A DNA stretch of 34,030 nucleotides from an uncultured Prevotella sp. (GCA_934217675.1 CAKQCV010000023.1:1-34030); one strand, 5' to 3'. Shown: positions 14,231 to 24,368, counted from the stretch's first letter. A program made the numbers and translations. The notes: a model not told the origin generated them from the letters alone.

Positions 14231-14359
14231 CACAAATAACCAAGGAGCATTCTATTTATTAAAGAAAGTTAATGTACGTTCATAAATTCCTTATTCTTCC
14301 GTTTGTATATTGAAAGCGCAAATAAAATACCGCGCTCAATAAATGTAAACAATAAAAAT

Positions 14360-14851
14360 ATGGTTCAACAGGAATTCGAAAAAACAGCAGCATTGCTTTG
14401 CCATCGATTAGTTTCGGTGGCAAAAGGTTATGGTCTCGATGCGGATTCCGCCGAAGACGTGAGCCAAGACACAATGCTGAAACTATGGACCATACGAGAG
14501 AAAATTGACAATGAGAAACAGGCAACAGCTTTGGGCATAACAATAGCAAGGCATCTCGCAATAGATATGTTAAGAAAAAAAAGATGCTTGGAGCTTGAGA
14601 ATGTAAGGATTGCCGACAGCCAATACCGGCAGCCAGATTCCCAGCTTGAGAGTTCGGAAAACGAAATTTGGCTAAAATTACAATTCGACAAACTTCCGAC
14701 AAAGGAATATACAGTGCTTCATCTCCGCCAAGTGGAACATCGCTCAACAGAAGAGATTGCCGCAATAATTGGTGTGAAACAAGTCTCGGTGCCGACTATG
14801 CTGGCAAGAGCAAGAAAAAAATTGCTGGAGGAAATAAAAAAAAGAAAATAA
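14360..14851 (+). CDS. ECF-type RNA polymerase sigma factor
   Basis: The 163-residue protein starts at MVQQEFEKTAALL (14360). The frame is open to 14303 but the extra 19 residues do not look like sigma factor. Region 2 shows the core-binding motif AEDVSQDTMLKLW (31-43) and the DNA-melting segment 'ITIARHLAIDMLRKKR' (60-75). Region 4 shows the HTH: LPTKEYTVLHLRQVEHRSTE, then EIAAIIGVKQVSVPTMLARA (132-151). It directs RNA polymerase to a small regulon, often including its own operon. It is followed after 37 nt by a single-pass membrane protein that is probably its anti-sigma partner, and then by a secreted protein. Confidence 0.9.
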   Translation: MVQQEFEKTAALLCHRLVSVAKGYGLDADSAEDVSQDTMLKLWTIREKIDNEKQATALGITIARHLAIDMLRKKRCLELENVRIADSQYRQPDSQLESSENEIWLKLQFDKLPTKEYTVLHLRQVEHRSTEEIAAIIGVKQVSVPTMLARARKKLLEEIKKRK

Positions 14852-14888
14852 GACACAGATAAAAATAAATGACAGGAGGATTTGAGAT

Positions 14889-15587
14889 ATGGATATAAAA
14901 ATACTGATAGACAAGTTTATGAAAGGCATTTCTTCTATTGAAGAGGAACAGATGATAGCTGAATTCTTTCATAACAACGAATATATTCCCAAAGAACTGG
15001 AGCCTTACCGCAAAATGTTTGAATATTTTGAGCATGGTATGACTGACGGAGAATTGCTCGACAGTGATAGAATGGTACCCGAAGAAGAATATCAGACTGA
15101 AGTTGAAGGTGCCATTATGGAACAAAAGAAACCATACAAGACTGTTATTCGGAACATATTGGCAATTGCAGCATCTATAGCCGTGCTGTTTGTCGTTGCA
15201 TATAATATAATGTACAGTAATGGTGACAAAGGCGGAACTACTGCAACAATCTCGCCAAAACGCGCTATAGCACAAGCGATTGCCACCGACACAAGCAGCT
15301 GCGCAACAGATTCTGTACAAAACATTGATAAACAACAGGGTGACGAAAAGATGGAGCACCGCACTCCACGGAAATTCCGCTACAAGCCAGCTCCGTCTGA
15401 GGTGCTGACAGCAGAAGTACAAACAAAATCCGTTGCCGACTCCATCGGCAATACAGCGAGCCAAATGGCAGAGGCTGAACTTAGAAAAGTAGAATACGAG
15501 CAGCAGTATATGCTTAATCTCATAAAAGCTGTAAACATGATACATTCTGCAGATATTGCTGCAACTGCTGATGAAGAGGTTTATTAA
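14889..15587 (+). CDS. Putative membrane anti-sigma factor
   Basis: The 232-residue protein has a cytoplasmic N-terminus of about 85 residues. It begins LIDKFMKGISSIEEEQMIAE, then FFHNNEYIPKELEPYRKMFEYF, a pattern I recognise from Bacteroidota proteins encoded next to ECF sigma genes (short helices followed by an ELxPYxxMFxYF motif). One membrane segment follows (about 87-109). The periplasmic part is low-complexity and Thr/Ser/Ala-rich, ending in a helix (MAEAELRKVEYEQQYMLNLI). Position, topology and N-terminal motif suggest it holds the upstream sigma factor inactive and releases it on an envelope signal. No ZAS-type HxxxCxxC motif is visible, so the call depends on context. Confidence 0.6.
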   Translation: MDIKILIDKFMKGISSIEEEQMIAEFFHNNEYIPKELEPYRKMFEYFEHGMTDGELLDSDRMVPEEEYQTEVEGAIMEQKKPYKTVIRNILAIAASIAVLFVVAYNIMYSNGDKGGTTATISPKRAIAQAIATDTSSCATDSVQNIDKQQGDEKMEHRTPRKFRYKPAPSEVLTAEVQTKSVADSIGNTASQMAEAELRKVEYEQQYMLNLIKAVNMIHSADIAATADEEVY

Positions 15588-15651
15588 GTTTTTCCAAAAA
15601 GAAAAAGAGGAAAATCAGAAGATAATTAATAAAGGATAAAGGATTTTTAAT

Positions 15652-16743
15652 ATGAAAAGATTTTTTAAAACGCTGGCGTTGACAGCATTGGCTATAGTTC
15701 CTATTGCTGCTACAGCACAGAAGAATATAAGCGGAGCTATTGACACGTTTGGTTCTGACACTGGGAAATATGGCATTTGGAACAAGGTGGAAGAAAATGA
15801 TAATGGCGGAGCCTACTGCACCACTTACAAGTTCAAACTGCCAAAGAAAGAAGAAAAAAAACTCGATTTCATTCGCAAGGCTTTCTATGAGGATATGCCT
15901 GAGGCTTATGATGTGTTTATAAAAAAAGCAAAAGAAGGCTCAAAAGCCAATAAGCTGATTGCCTACGGTGATCGACTCGACAAGAGAATATCACTTGGCT
16001 GGGGGAGCAGCAATGACAATATGGACAAGAATTATCTCTTCATGTTTGTGCACAGTAAAGATAATGCCAACTACCGCTATGTTTATGGAATGGAATGGCA
16101 GTACAAAGGGAAGAACGTGGAAGGCTCTGTAATGAAGATATACAGCCGTGACCCCAAAAAGGCAAAGAGAAACAATATTACAATAATAAACGGAAACAGT
16201 GACGATAATGATTTGGACAACGCAAAATCTCTTGCCAAAGATTTGAAAGAAATAAAATCGCTCGGTAAACTCACAAAGATATTTGGCGGCAAATTAAAGT
16301 CCGGAAATGATGTTATAGAACAAAAAAACGGAAAAACCGTTCTTAAATCAGGTAAGAAATATATGGAAATAAATGAAGACGGTTCTATATATATGGACGA
16401 CGGAGAAGGCAACACGATGTCGCTCGACAGTAATGGAAATGTTACAAATATGAACCGGGAAACAACTTCAACTAATGACGACCCCATACAGCAGTTTGCC
16501 AACCTGAGGGCAGCATATCTGAACAATGTCCGTGAGGGCAACATTGACAATACTACTTTACTTACCGGACTTGCTAACTCCATCCTTGAACTCTGCAAAA
16601 CAAAGGGACAGCAGATGACCACTGACGAGAAACAGCTCTGTACTGATGGACTGAAAGACATGCAAGAGCAGACTCCCGACAAGTTCATAAAAGGAATATT
16701 CGGTGTCGCTATCAGCGAATTGAACAAATTTTCAAAAAAATAA
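15652..16743 (+). CDS. Secreted protein of the sigma-factor operon, function unknown
   Basis: The 363-residue protein has a clean signal peptide (cleavage near ATA-Q, 22/23). The mature protein has an N-terminal domain rich in Lys and aromatic residues (about 30-165). A middle part contains a run of short beta-hairpin-like repeats (KSGKKYMEINEDGSIYMDD, then GNTMSLDSNGNVTNMN). The C-terminal helical part (about 275-363) includes LRAAYLNNVREGNIDN. I do not recognise a named family. It lies 64 nt after the anti-sigma-like gene and ends at a strong terminator, so it is probably the last gene of that operon and may be the envelope sensor or effector of the pathway. Confidence 0.6.
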   Translation: MKRFFKTLALTALAIVPIAATAQKNISGAIDTFGSDTGKYGIWNKVEENDNGGAYCTTYKFKLPKKEEKKLDFIRKAFYEDMPEAYDVFIKKAKEGSKANKLIAYGDRLDKRISLGWGSSNDNMDKNYLFMFVHSKDNANYRYVYGMEWQYKGKNVEGSVMKIYSRDPKKAKRNNITIINGNSDDNDLDNAKSLAKDLKEIKSLGKLTKIFGGKLKSGNDVIEQKNGKTVLKSGKKYMEINEDGSIYMDDGEGNTMSLDSNGNVTNMNRETTSTNDDPIQQFANLRAAYLNNVREGNIDNTTLLTGLANSILELCKTKGQQMTTDEKQLCTDGLKDMQEQTPDKFIKGIFGVAISELNKFSKK

Positions 16744-16771
16744 GAATCTACGAACTCATTGTCATATACCC

Positions 16772-16816
16772 AAAAACTGCGAAATTGACAAACACTGCCA
16801 ACTTCGCAGTTTTTTT
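16772..16816 (+). terminator. Intrinsic terminator of the sigma-factor operon
   Basis: A 12-bp stem, AAAAACTGCGAA (16772-16783) with TTCGCAGTTTTT (16803-16814), runs straight into a T-run ending at 16816. This is the most classical terminator in the window. Confidence 0.85.
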
Positions 16817-16935
16817 CTATCGTTTAAGCATACATAGTATCGTTTTTAACTACACCTTATAAATATAATTGAAATAATATTTGTACCTTCGCATGGATTT
16901 TATTGATATATTACACTAACTTATTATTAGAAACA

Positions 16936-17874
16936 ATGACAACAAAACAGCATCCATATTTTTCATTCGAAGTTCTGCCACCACTACGTGGTAAAGGTAT
17001 AGACAGCATATACCGCACAATTGACAGATTGATGCAATTCAATCCTGCTTATATAAACATCACTACTCACCGATTTGAAACTATATACAGCGAATTGGAA
17101 AATGGTATGTACGAAAAGCTCAGTGTTTTGAATAGACCTGGAACTGTTGCCATATCAGCAGCCATAAAGGAAAAATATGGCGTGAGAACGGTACCACACA
17201 TTATATGTAGCGGATTTACCGCAGCTGAAATAGAAAGCGAACTCATAGACCTTTCTTATCTTGGCATAACAGACTTGCTGCTACTCAGAGGGGACAGACC
17301 AAAAGGAGAAAACAAATATATAACTATTCCTGGCGGATATAGCCATGCTATTGAGTTATGTGAACAGGTCAACAAATTCAACAAAGGACAATTGTTAGCT
17401 GGGGCACATAGCGAGGGACCTGTAACTCCTTTTTCATATGGTGTTGCCGGATATCCAGAAAAACACGATGAAGCAATGAACTTTGACATTGATATTGAAT
17501 ATCTCAAGAAAAAAGTAAATGCTGGAGCTTCATACATTGTGACTCAAATGTTCTTCGACAACAAAAAGTATTTTGCATTCGTAAAACGATTGAGAGAAGA
17601 AGGTATAAATGTACCTGTTGTTCCTGGACTAAAACCACTGACAACAATGGGACACCTCACTATGCTACCTAAAACCTTTCATATAGACTTTCCTAAAAAA
17701 TTATCTATGGAACTAATGAAATGCAAAAACAACGATGATGTAAAAACCGTTGGAATAGAATGGGCTATAAAGCAATGTAAGGAATTGAAAGAAGCTGGAG
17801 TTCCTGGCATTCACTTCTATACAATGAATGCCGCACAAAGTGTTGAAAAAATTATGAACGGGCTACAACTTTAG
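16936..17874 (+). CDS. metF: 5,10-methylenetetrahydrofolate reductase
   Basis: The start at 16936 (MTTKQHPYFSFEVLPP) gives 312 residues; the frame is open for 11 more codons but those precede the conserved opening. MetF reduces 5,10-methylene-THF to 5-methyl-THF with FAD and NAD(P)H in the cytosol, supplying the methyl donor for MetH. Family marks are FSFEVLPP with catalytic Glu12, LLLRGDRP with flavin-contacting Asp120, 'FNKGQLLAGAHSEGP', GASYIVTQMFFDNKKYFAFV and PGIHFYTMNAA near the C-terminus. It lies 23 nt upstream of metH, so the two genes are probably cotranscribed. TACCTTCG at about 16886-16893 is a one-mismatch -7 box. No SAM or cobalamin riboswitch fits in the short leader. Confidence 0.95.
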   Translation: MTTKQHPYFSFEVLPPLRGKGIDSIYRTIDRLMQFNPAYINITTHRFETIYSELENGMYEKLSVLNRPGTVAISAAIKEKYGVRTVPHIICSGFTAAEIESELIDLSYLGITDLLLLRGDRPKGENKYITIPGGYSHAIELCEQVNKFNKGQLLAGAHSEGPVTPFSYGVAGYPEKHDEAMNFDIDIEYLKKKVNAGASYIVTQMFFDNKKYFAFVKRLREEGINVPVVPGLKPLTTMGHLTMLPKTFHIDFPKKLSMELMKCKNNDDVKTVGIEWAIKQCKELKEAGVPGIHFYTMNAAQSVEKIMNGLQL

Positions 17875-17897
17875 TAGAATTATAAGAATACTGCATA

Positions 17898-20800
17898 ATG
17901 GAAAGAAAATCATTTTACGATACATTCATTAACGACAATCACCGGATATGGATAATTGACGGTGCTATGGGAACTATGATACAGTGCCATAAGCTTAATG
18001 AAGAAGATTTTAGAGGAACTGAATTCAAAAACTGGGGAAAACGGCTGAAAGGCAACAACGACATCATATCTATAACAAAACCTTACATTATACGGCAAAT
18101 ACATCGTGAATATCTTGAAGCGGGAGCTGACATCATAGAAACAAACACGTTCAACGCACAGCGCATATCACAAGCTGATTACGGAACAGAAAATTATATA
18201 ACACAGATAAACGAGGCTGCCGTGAAAATAGCACGTGAGGAAGCTGACAGAATGACTGGTCTAACACCAGACAAGCCAAGATTCGTTGCAGCTTCTATCG
18301 GACCAACAAACCGCACGTTGTCAATGTCACCAGATATAGAGAATCCGGGGTATAGAGCTATAACATTTGATGAGCTGCGTGATGCATATATAGAGCAAAT
18401 GACACCGCTAAGCCAAGGAGGTGCTGATATATGGCTAATAGAAACTATATTTGATACGCTTAATGCAAAAGCGGCACTTGCTGCTGCACGAAAAGTAAAT
18501 GAACTGACACACAAGAGGATGCCGATTATGCTCAGCATCACTATTGCAGATGCAAGCGGAAGAACACTGTCTGGACAAACTCTTGATGCATTTTTAACAT
18601 CTATAAGCAACAACAAAGATATCTTGAGTGTTGGTTTGAATTGCTCTTTTGGGGCAGAAGACATGCGTCCTTACTTGCAGTCGCTTGCAAAAATCTCTCC
18701 TTATTATATAAGTGCATATCCTAATGCCGGATTTCCAGACGAGGACGGAAACTATAACGAAACGCCACAGATGATGGCAGAAGCAATAGGAAAATTTGCA
18801 GAAGACAAAAGCGTGAATTTTGTTGGGGGATGCTGTGGCTCAACACCTGAACATATAAGTGCAATTGCAAAAGAGGTGAAACACAAAGAGGCAAGAACCA
18901 TTCCGGTACAAAACACAGGCTTAGGATGGTTGGCAGGTCTTGAGTCGATGTTGCCAATAAAAGGTGTTTTCGTAAATGTTGGTGAAAGGTGTAATGTCGC
19001 AGGCAGCAGAAAATTTCTGAGACTTATTAAAGAGAAACAATATGACGAAGCTCTCGACATTGCACGAAAGCAAGTACGTGACGGAGCAATGCTTCTGGAT
19101 ATAAACATGGATGACGGTCTGCTTGACACTGAGGAAGAAATGGTACTTTTCCTTAATCTCATGGCATCAGATCCTGAAGTGGCACGCATTCCGTGGATGA
19201 TCGACTCGTCAAGATTCAATGTGATTGAGGCTGCAATAAAATGTGTACAGGGAAAATGTGTTGTAAACTCAATATCATTAAAGGAAGGAGAGGAGATTTT
19301 CATACAGCATGCAAAAACAATAAAGCAGTATGGGGCAGCTATGGTTGTCATGGCATTCGATGAAAAAGGTCAAGCCACTACATACGAACGGAAAATTGAG
19401 GTTTGCGAAAGAGCCTATAAATTGCTTACAGAAGAGGCAGGAATAGAACCGAACGACATTATCTTTGACCCAAACGTGCTCACTGTAGCCACTGGCATAA
19501 AAGAACACAACAGATATGCACTCGACTTTATTAAAGCTACAGCCTGGATTAAACAGAATTTGCCAGGAGCGCATGTAAGTGGTGGTGTAAGCAATCTATC
19601 GTTTGCATTCAGAGGCAACAATTATCTTCGCGAAGCTATGCACGCGGTATTCCTTTTCCATGCCATGAAAGCCGGGATGGATATGGCTATTGTGAATCCT
19701 GCTACAAAGGTTATGTATCAAGATATTCCATCTGATTTGCTTGAAGCTATAGAAGATGTTATACTGTGCAAAAATGACGATGCAACAGAACAGCTCGCTG
19801 ATTTTGCACAAAAGCTACTTGACGAGAAGCAAAAGAAAGACGAAAGCAATAACAATGGATTGAACAAAGCGGAAAACCGCAAGAATATCCCTATCGAAGA
19901 GAGATTAATGGGGGCATTACGGACTGGAGATAATGAATTTCTGGAAACGGACTTAAAAGAAGCTTTGACAATATACAATGAGCCTGGAGAAATTATTGAG
20001 GGTCCGTTGATGAAAGGGATGCAATATGTTGGAGATCTGTTCGGAGAAGGAAAAATGTTTCTGCCACAAGTTGTAAAATCAGCACGCACAATGAAAATTG
20101 CTGTATCTATACTACAACCATATCTTGAAAAAAGCAAGATAAAAACCAAAAGAAACAACGGCAGATATCTTATGGCAACGGTAAAAGGTGATGTGCATGA
20201 TATCGGTAAAAATATTGTATCTGTCGTATTGGGATGCAATAATTTTGAGGTCGTTGACCTGGGAGTAATGGTACCTGCAGAGAAGATTGTGAAAAAACTG
20301 AAGAAAGAACATTTTGATTTTGTTGCTTTAAGTGGACTTATAACTCCATCACTTGACGAGATGTGCAATACTGCTAAAGCTATAGCTGAAGCAGGCATTG
20401 AAATACCTCTCTTTATAGGTGGGGCTACAACAAGCGACTTACATACAGCCTTAAAAATAGCACCTCTATACAACGGACCAGTGTTCCACATGAAAGACGC
20501 TGCACAAAATCCTGTCATTGCACTACAACTACTGAGCAAAGACAGAGATGCCGTTATTGCTGAAAACAGCAGGATGCAGAAAGAATTGGTTAGGCAACAT
20601 GATGCAAGAAAGAAAATGAGCAATATCATGCAACTTGCTGACGGAAAGGAACAAAAAGAAAACGATCTGACTGGCAAATGCCAATGCTGTGGAATGATAC
20701 AAGAAGAACAGCTAAATCGTATGCAGATTGACTGGGAAAAGGAAAAATTGCCAAAGCCATCATATATCGGATTCCATACAATACCGAATATCCCTATTTC

Positions 20801-21530
20801 TGAAGTACGAAAATATATCAATTGGATTTATTTCTATAACCTGTGGCGAGTTAGAAAAGGACAGACAGAAGCTGATGCTATAAAGAAAGAAGCAGAAAAA
20901 CTACTTGACGAATTGGAAAAGAGGCATTATATGTATGCGCAAGCCGGATTTTATCCGGCATACGGAACAGATCACAGCATTATATTGCCAGGAGCAGTAA
21001 ATGGAAAAGACATGGAAATACCTACACCACGACAGAAACATCCTGCAGAAAAAGGAGCACCACAATTATCATTATGCGACTATGTAGCACCACATGGGTA
21101 TAATGACTTCATTGGCGTTTTTGCCGTAACAGTATCGAAATCTTTTTCTGAAGAGGTTGAGAATTTGAAACAAAGCAAAGACTCATACAAATTGTTGTTG
21201 ACACAGAGTATTGGCGACCGACTGGCTGAAGCAACAAGCGAATGGCTACATGAAAAAGTTCGTAAAGAACTTTGGGGATATTCTCCAAACGAAAATTTTT
21301 CACTGCAAGAATTGTCAAGAGCCCAATACCAAGGAATCAGACCTGCTGTGGGATACCCATCACTACCTGATCAACGACTTATTTTTCCAATAAGCAAACT
21401 GCTTGATTTCAATACAATCGGGATAAAACTTACTGAAAACGGAGCAATGTATCCACAAAGCTCAACTTGCGGATTATATATAAGCAATCCACATGCAAAA
21501 TATTTTGCTGTCAGAAAGTCTGACAGATAA
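17898..21530 (+). CDS. metH: Cobalamin-dependent methionine synthase
   Basis: The 1210-residue protein is close to the 1227 of E. coli MetH and contains all four modules. The homocysteine domain has the zinc Cys residues in GLNCSFG (Cys249) and GGCCGS (Cys312, Cys313). The folate domain has VNVGERCNVAGSRKFLRLI. The cap and B12 domain has DVHDIGKNI with the cobalt-binding His767 and the usual SGLITPSLDEM. The reactivation domain has GIRPAVGYPSLPDQ (from about 1147) for AdoMet. It transfers the methyl group of 5-methyl-THF to homocysteine through methylcobalamin. An unusual GKCQCCGM stretch lies in the linker before the reactivation domain. It follows metF closely and ends at a bidirectional terminator. 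Confidence 0.97.
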   Translation: MERKSFYDTFINDNHRIWIIDGAMGTMIQCHKLNEEDFRGTEFKNWGKRLKGNNDIISITKPYIIRQIHREYLEAGADIIETNTFNAQRISQADYGTENYITQINEAAVKIAREEADRMTGLTPDKPRFVAASIGPTNRTLSMSPDIENPGYRAITFDELRDAYIEQMTPLSQGGADIWLIETIFDTLNAKAALAAARKVNELTHKRMPIMLSITIADASGRTLSGQTLDAFLTSISNNKDILSVGLNCSFGAEDMRPYLQSLAKISPYYISAYPNAGFPDEDGNYNETPQMMAEAIGKFAEDKSVNFVGGCCGSTPEHISAIAKEVKHKEARTIPVQNTGLGWLAGLESMLPIKGVFVNVGERCNVAGSRKFLRLIKEKQYDEALDIARKQVRDGAMLLDINMDDGLLDTEEEMVLFLNLMASDPEVARIPWMIDSSRFNVIEAAIKCVQGKCVVNSISLKEGEEIFIQHAKTIKQYGAAMVVMAFDEKGQATTYERKIEVCERAYKLLTEEAGIEPNDIIFDPNVLTVATGIKEHNRYALDFIKATAWIKQNLPGAHVSGGVSNLSFAFRGNNYLREAMHAVFLFHAMKAGMDMAIVNPATKVMYQDIPSDLLEAIEDVILCKNDDATEQLADFAQKLLDEKQKKDESNNNGLNKAENRKNIPIEERLMGALRTGDNEFLETDLKEALTIYNEPGEIIEGPLMKGMQYVGDLFGEGKMFLPQVVKSARTMKIAVSILQPYLEKSKIKTKRNNGRYLMATVKGDVHDIGKNIVSVVLGCNNFEVVDLGVMVPAEKIVKKLKKEHFDFVALSGLITPSLDEMCNTAKAIAEAGIEIPLFIGGATTSDLHTALKIAPLYNGPVFHMKDAAQNPVIALQLLSKDRDAVIAENSRMQKELVRQHDARKKMSNIMQLADGKEQKENDLTGKCQCCGMIQEEQLNRMQIDWEKEKLPKPSYIGFHTIPNIPISEVRKYINWIYFYNLWRVRKGQTEADAIKKEAEKLLDELEKRHYMYAQAGFYPAYGTDHSIILPGAVNGKDMEIPTPRQKHPAEKGAPQLSLCDYVAPHGYNDFIGVFAVTVSKSFSEEVENLKQSKDSYKLLLTQSIGDRLAEATSEWLHEKVRKELWGYSPNENFSLQELSRAQYQGIRPAVGYPSLPDQRLIFPISKLLDFNTIGIKLTENGAMYPQSSTCGLYISNPHAKYFAVRKSDR

Positions 21531-21540
21531 ACTAATATTT

Positions 21541-21578
21541 TAAATCCCCAATTATCTTTATAGACAGTTGGGGATTTA
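21541..21578. terminator. Bidirectional terminator between metH and kdtA
   Basis: A 10-bp stem, AAATCCCCAA (21542-21551) with TTGGGGATTT (21568-21577), is flanked by A/T on both sides and lies between convergent genes. Confidence 0.75.
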
Positions 21579-21626
21579 AAAATCTATATAACAGCAGAAT
21601 GCCTATACAGAAAACAATAGTTTCAA

Positions 21627-22844
21627 TCATAAACCGACACCATTTATAACCTTGTCTGAAGCCCCAGACTTAGATTTTACGTATTCTCCAGCTGCATCAG
21701 AAGTAACTTTAAGAAAGTCAGCATCAGTATTGAAACGATTCATAACGGTTTCAAATGTTTCATAATTGCTTATCTCCATAGCACCTTTAGCTGCAAGTAA
21801 TTCTTGAGCCTCTTGAAAACGCTTGTTATTAGGACCAAATATAACAGGAACGTTCCATACAGCAGCTTCAAGCACATTATGTATACCAACACCAAAGCCT
21901 CCTCCTACATAAGATACTTCTGCACAAGAATATATGCTCGACAACAACCCAAAACAGTCTATTATCAAGCAATCAGCCTTTGATGCTTCTTCGGCTGTAG
22001 TCTTAGTATATCTTACAACAGTACGATTCAATTTTGAAATTATCTGTTGCAGGTGATCTTCCCCTATCACGTGTGGAGCAATAACAAGCTTCCAATCTTT
22101 GTGCCCATTGAAATATTTTATAAATATATCTTCATCAGGAGGCCAGCTACTACCTGCCACAAAAACTTTAAAACCTTTGGCAAAAGATTTTATGATAGGC
22201 ATATCTGCAACTTTCTGACGAATTTCCAACACTCTGTCGAAACGGGTATCACCGGTTATCTCAACATTAGATATTCCCAAGGATGCTAATAATTCTCGGC
22301 TCTTTTCATTTTGGACAAAGAATTTCGTCACACAATTCAAAACACGCCGATAGCTATAACCATACCAACGGAAAAATACTTGAGATGGACGGAATATACT
22401 ACTAACACTATATACAGGAATACCATGTTTCTTCATGTAAGTCATATAGTTCCACCAAAATTCATACTTTATAAAGAATGCTTTTTCCGGATGCACAATC
22501 TTAAAGAATCTATGCACATTGAGCGGAGTGTCAAGTGGAAGATAGCATACTATATCTGCTCCTTCATAGTTTTTCCTTACCTCATATCCTGATGGGGAGA
22601 AAAATGTAAGAAGAATCTTGTATTCTGGATGACTCCGGCGTACTCGTTCTATTATAGGACGACCCTGTTCAAACTCTCCAAGTGAGGCAGCATGGAACCA
22701 CAAATATTTTGCATGCTTATCAACATTCTGTCGCAACACATTAAATGCATCACGCTCACCATGCCACATCTTGCGAATTTTCTCATCCCATAGACTTGCT
22801 ATAGCTACACCAAGAAGGTATATGTATATTATAATATTGTACAT
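21627..22844 (-). CDS. waaA: 3-deoxy-D-manno-octulosonic acid (Kdo) transferase
   Basis: The 405-residue protein transfers Kdo from CMP-Kdo to the lipid A precursor at the cytoplasmic face of the inner membrane. The N-terminus has one hydrophobic helix (about 2-18), typical of a membrane anchor. The catalytic motif HAASLGEFEQ contains Glu57. The C-terminal GT-B domain shows KVFVAGSSWPPDED, 'WKLVIAPHVIGEDHL' and SYVGGGFGVGIHNVLEAAVW, which bind CMP-Kdo. Length and motifs agree with the family (also called KdtA). It starts 6 nt after the end of gltX, so the two form an operon read from gltX. Whether it adds one or two Kdo residues cannot be read from the sequence. Confidence 0.95.
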   Translation of the reverse strand: MYNIIIYIYLLGVAIASLWDEKIRKMWHGERDAFNVLRQNVDKHAKYLWFHAASLGEFEQGRPIIERVRRSHPEYKILLTFFSPSGYEVRKNYEGADIVCYLPLDTPLNVHRFFKIVHPEKAFFIKYEFWWNYMTYMKKHGIPVYSVSSIFRPSQVFFRWYGYSYRRVLNCVTKFFVQNEKSRELLASLGISNVEITGDTRFDRVLEIRQKVADMPIIKSFAKGFKVFVAGSSWPPDEDIFIKYFNGHKDWKLVIAPHVIGEDHLQQIISKLNRTVVRYTKTTAEEASKADCLIIDCFGLLSSIYSCAEVSYVGGGFGVGIHNVLEAAVWNVPVIFGPNNKRFQEAQELLAAKGAMEISNYETFETVMNRFNTDADFLKVTSDAAGEYVKSKSGASDKVINGVGL

Positions 22845-22850
22845 GAGCTT

Positions 22851-24368
22851 TTATTTCAGCACATCAATAGCCTTTCTTAATCTTTTCAAAGTTTCTTTCT
22901 TTCCAAGGAACGCTGTAATATCAAACATTCCAGGACCTTTACCTATTCCAACAAGTGCTAAACGGAAAGCGTTCATAACATCGCCGAGCTTATAGCCTTT
23001 AGCCTCAACCCATGCCATTACAACATTCTCTTGATTTTCAACAGAAAAATCATCAATACCTTCGATAACGTCTGCAAGCTCTGTCATAACCTCTGCAGAG
23101 TTCTCTTTCCAACGCTTGCGAACTGTTTTCTCATCATATTCTGTCGGAGCAATAAAGAAGAAAGAGCAAAGAGGCCACAACTCTTTTACAAAATCAACGC
23201 GGTCTTTCATCATTGATACAACTTTTGTTATACGCTCCATTGACTCATCTACACCATTGTTTGCAACAATGGGAGCAAACAGCTGCGCTATCTCATCGTC
23301 ACTCTTGCGAAGAATATACTCATGATTGAACCATATACCTTTTTTAAAGTCAAATCGTGCACCTGCCTTACTGCACTTTGATATATCAAATGCCTTTACC
23401 AATTCATCAAGAGTGAACAACTCTTGTTCTGTTCCTGGATTCCATCCTAACAATGCCAAGAAGTTAACTACTGCTTCTGGGAAATAACCACTTTCGCGGA
23501 AGCCTGTGCTCACATCACCCGTCTTTGGATCATGCCATTCCAATGGGAATACCGGAAAGCCAAGACGATCACCGTCACGCTTGCTAAGTTTTCCTTTACC
23601 GTCTGGTTTAAGCAACAATGGCAAATGGGCAAAGCGTGGCATTGTATCTTCCCAACCAAAAGCACGATACAGCAATACATGAAGCGGAGCACTTGGTAAC
23701 CATTCTTCACCACGGATAACATGGGTTATCTCCATCAAGTGGTCATCTACGATATTTGCCAAATGATATGTAGGTAACTCATCTGCACTTTTATAAAGAA
23801 CCTTATCATCAAGAATATCGCTCTTTATAACTACATCACCACGAATCATATCGTTTACATGTATCTCCTCGCCAGGTTGTATAAGGAAACGTACCACATA
23901 TTGCTTTCCCTCTGCAATAAGAGCTTCAACTTCTTCTTTAGACATTGACAAAGAATTGCGCATCTGCATACGGGTATGGGCATCATATTGGAAATTCTTT
24001 ATTTCATTACGTTTTGCTTCCAACTCTTCAGGGGTATCAAATGCAATATATGCCTTACCTGCATCAAGAAGTTGTTTCACATATTTCTTGTATATGTCAC
24101 GACGTTCACTTTGGCGATATGGACCATATTCTCCACCAAAGCTTACACCCTCATCAAATTTTATACCAAGCCATTTAAATGATTCTATGATATATTCCTC
24201 TGCTCCCGGAACGAAACGATGAGAGTCTGTATCTTCTATACGAAAAACCATATCACCACCATACTGCTTAGCAAAAAGGTAATTATACAATGCTGTACGC
24301 ACACCACCGATGTGCAACGCTCCTGTAGGACTTGGTGCAAAACGCACTCTTACTTTTCTTTCTGACAT
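22851..24368 (-). CDS. gltX: Glutamyl-tRNA synthetase
   Basis: The 505-residue class I synthetase charges tRNA-Glu with glutamate. The start [20 protein letters not shown] includes the HIGH-type motif HIGG (19-22). KLSKRDG (260-266) is the KMSKS-type loop. [10 protein letters not shown] and the anticodon-binding C-terminus are also present. It lies upstream of waaA in the same transcript and diverges from the pgpH-like gene. HipA of E. coli phosphorylates GltX at the KLSKR loop; this window contains a HipA-like kinase, but whether it acts on this protein is not known. Confidence 0.97.
   Translation of the reverse strand: MSERKVRVRFAPSPTGALHIGGVRTALYNYLFAKQYGGDMVFRIEDTDSHRFVPGAEEYIIESFKWLGIKFDEGVSFGGEYGPYRQSERRDIYKKYVKQLLDAGKAYIAFDTPEELEAKRNEIKNFQYDAHTRMQMRNSLSMSKEEVEALIAEGKQYVVRFLIQPGEEIHVNDMIRGDVVIKSDILDDKVLYKSADELPTYHLANIVDDHLMEITHVIRGEEWLPSAPLHVLLYRAFGWEDTMPRFAHLPLLLKPDGKGKLSKRDGDRLGFPVFPLEWHDPKTGDVSTGFRESGYFPEAVVNFLALLGWNPGTEQELFTLDELVKAFDISKCSKAGARFDFKKGIWFNHEYILRKSDDEIAQLFAPIVANNGVDESMERITKVVSMMKDRVDFVKELWPLCSFFFIAPTEYDEKTVRKRWKENSAEVMTELADVIEGIDDFSVENQENVVMAWVEAKGYKLGDVMNAFRLALVGIGKGPGMFDITAFLGKKETLKRLRKAIDVLK

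Noticed and set aside
14796..15545. 249-codon minus-strand open frame opposite the sigma/anti-sigma genes
   Set aside because: Antisense shadow rich in Cys and Phe; the plus-strand genes have recognisable motifs.
16083..16727. 214-codon minus-strand open frame opposite the secreted protein gene
   Set aside because: Shadow frame; the plus-strand frame has a signal peptide, operon context and terminator.
16817..16935. SAM or cobalamin riboswitch upstream of metF-metH
   Set aside because: Only about 45 nt separate the likely transcription start from the start codon and no conserved riboswitch element is visible.
19718..20821. 367-codon minus-strand open frame inside metH
   Set aside because: Antisense shadow of a well-conserved gene; composition rich in Ser/Phe/Ile with no domain.
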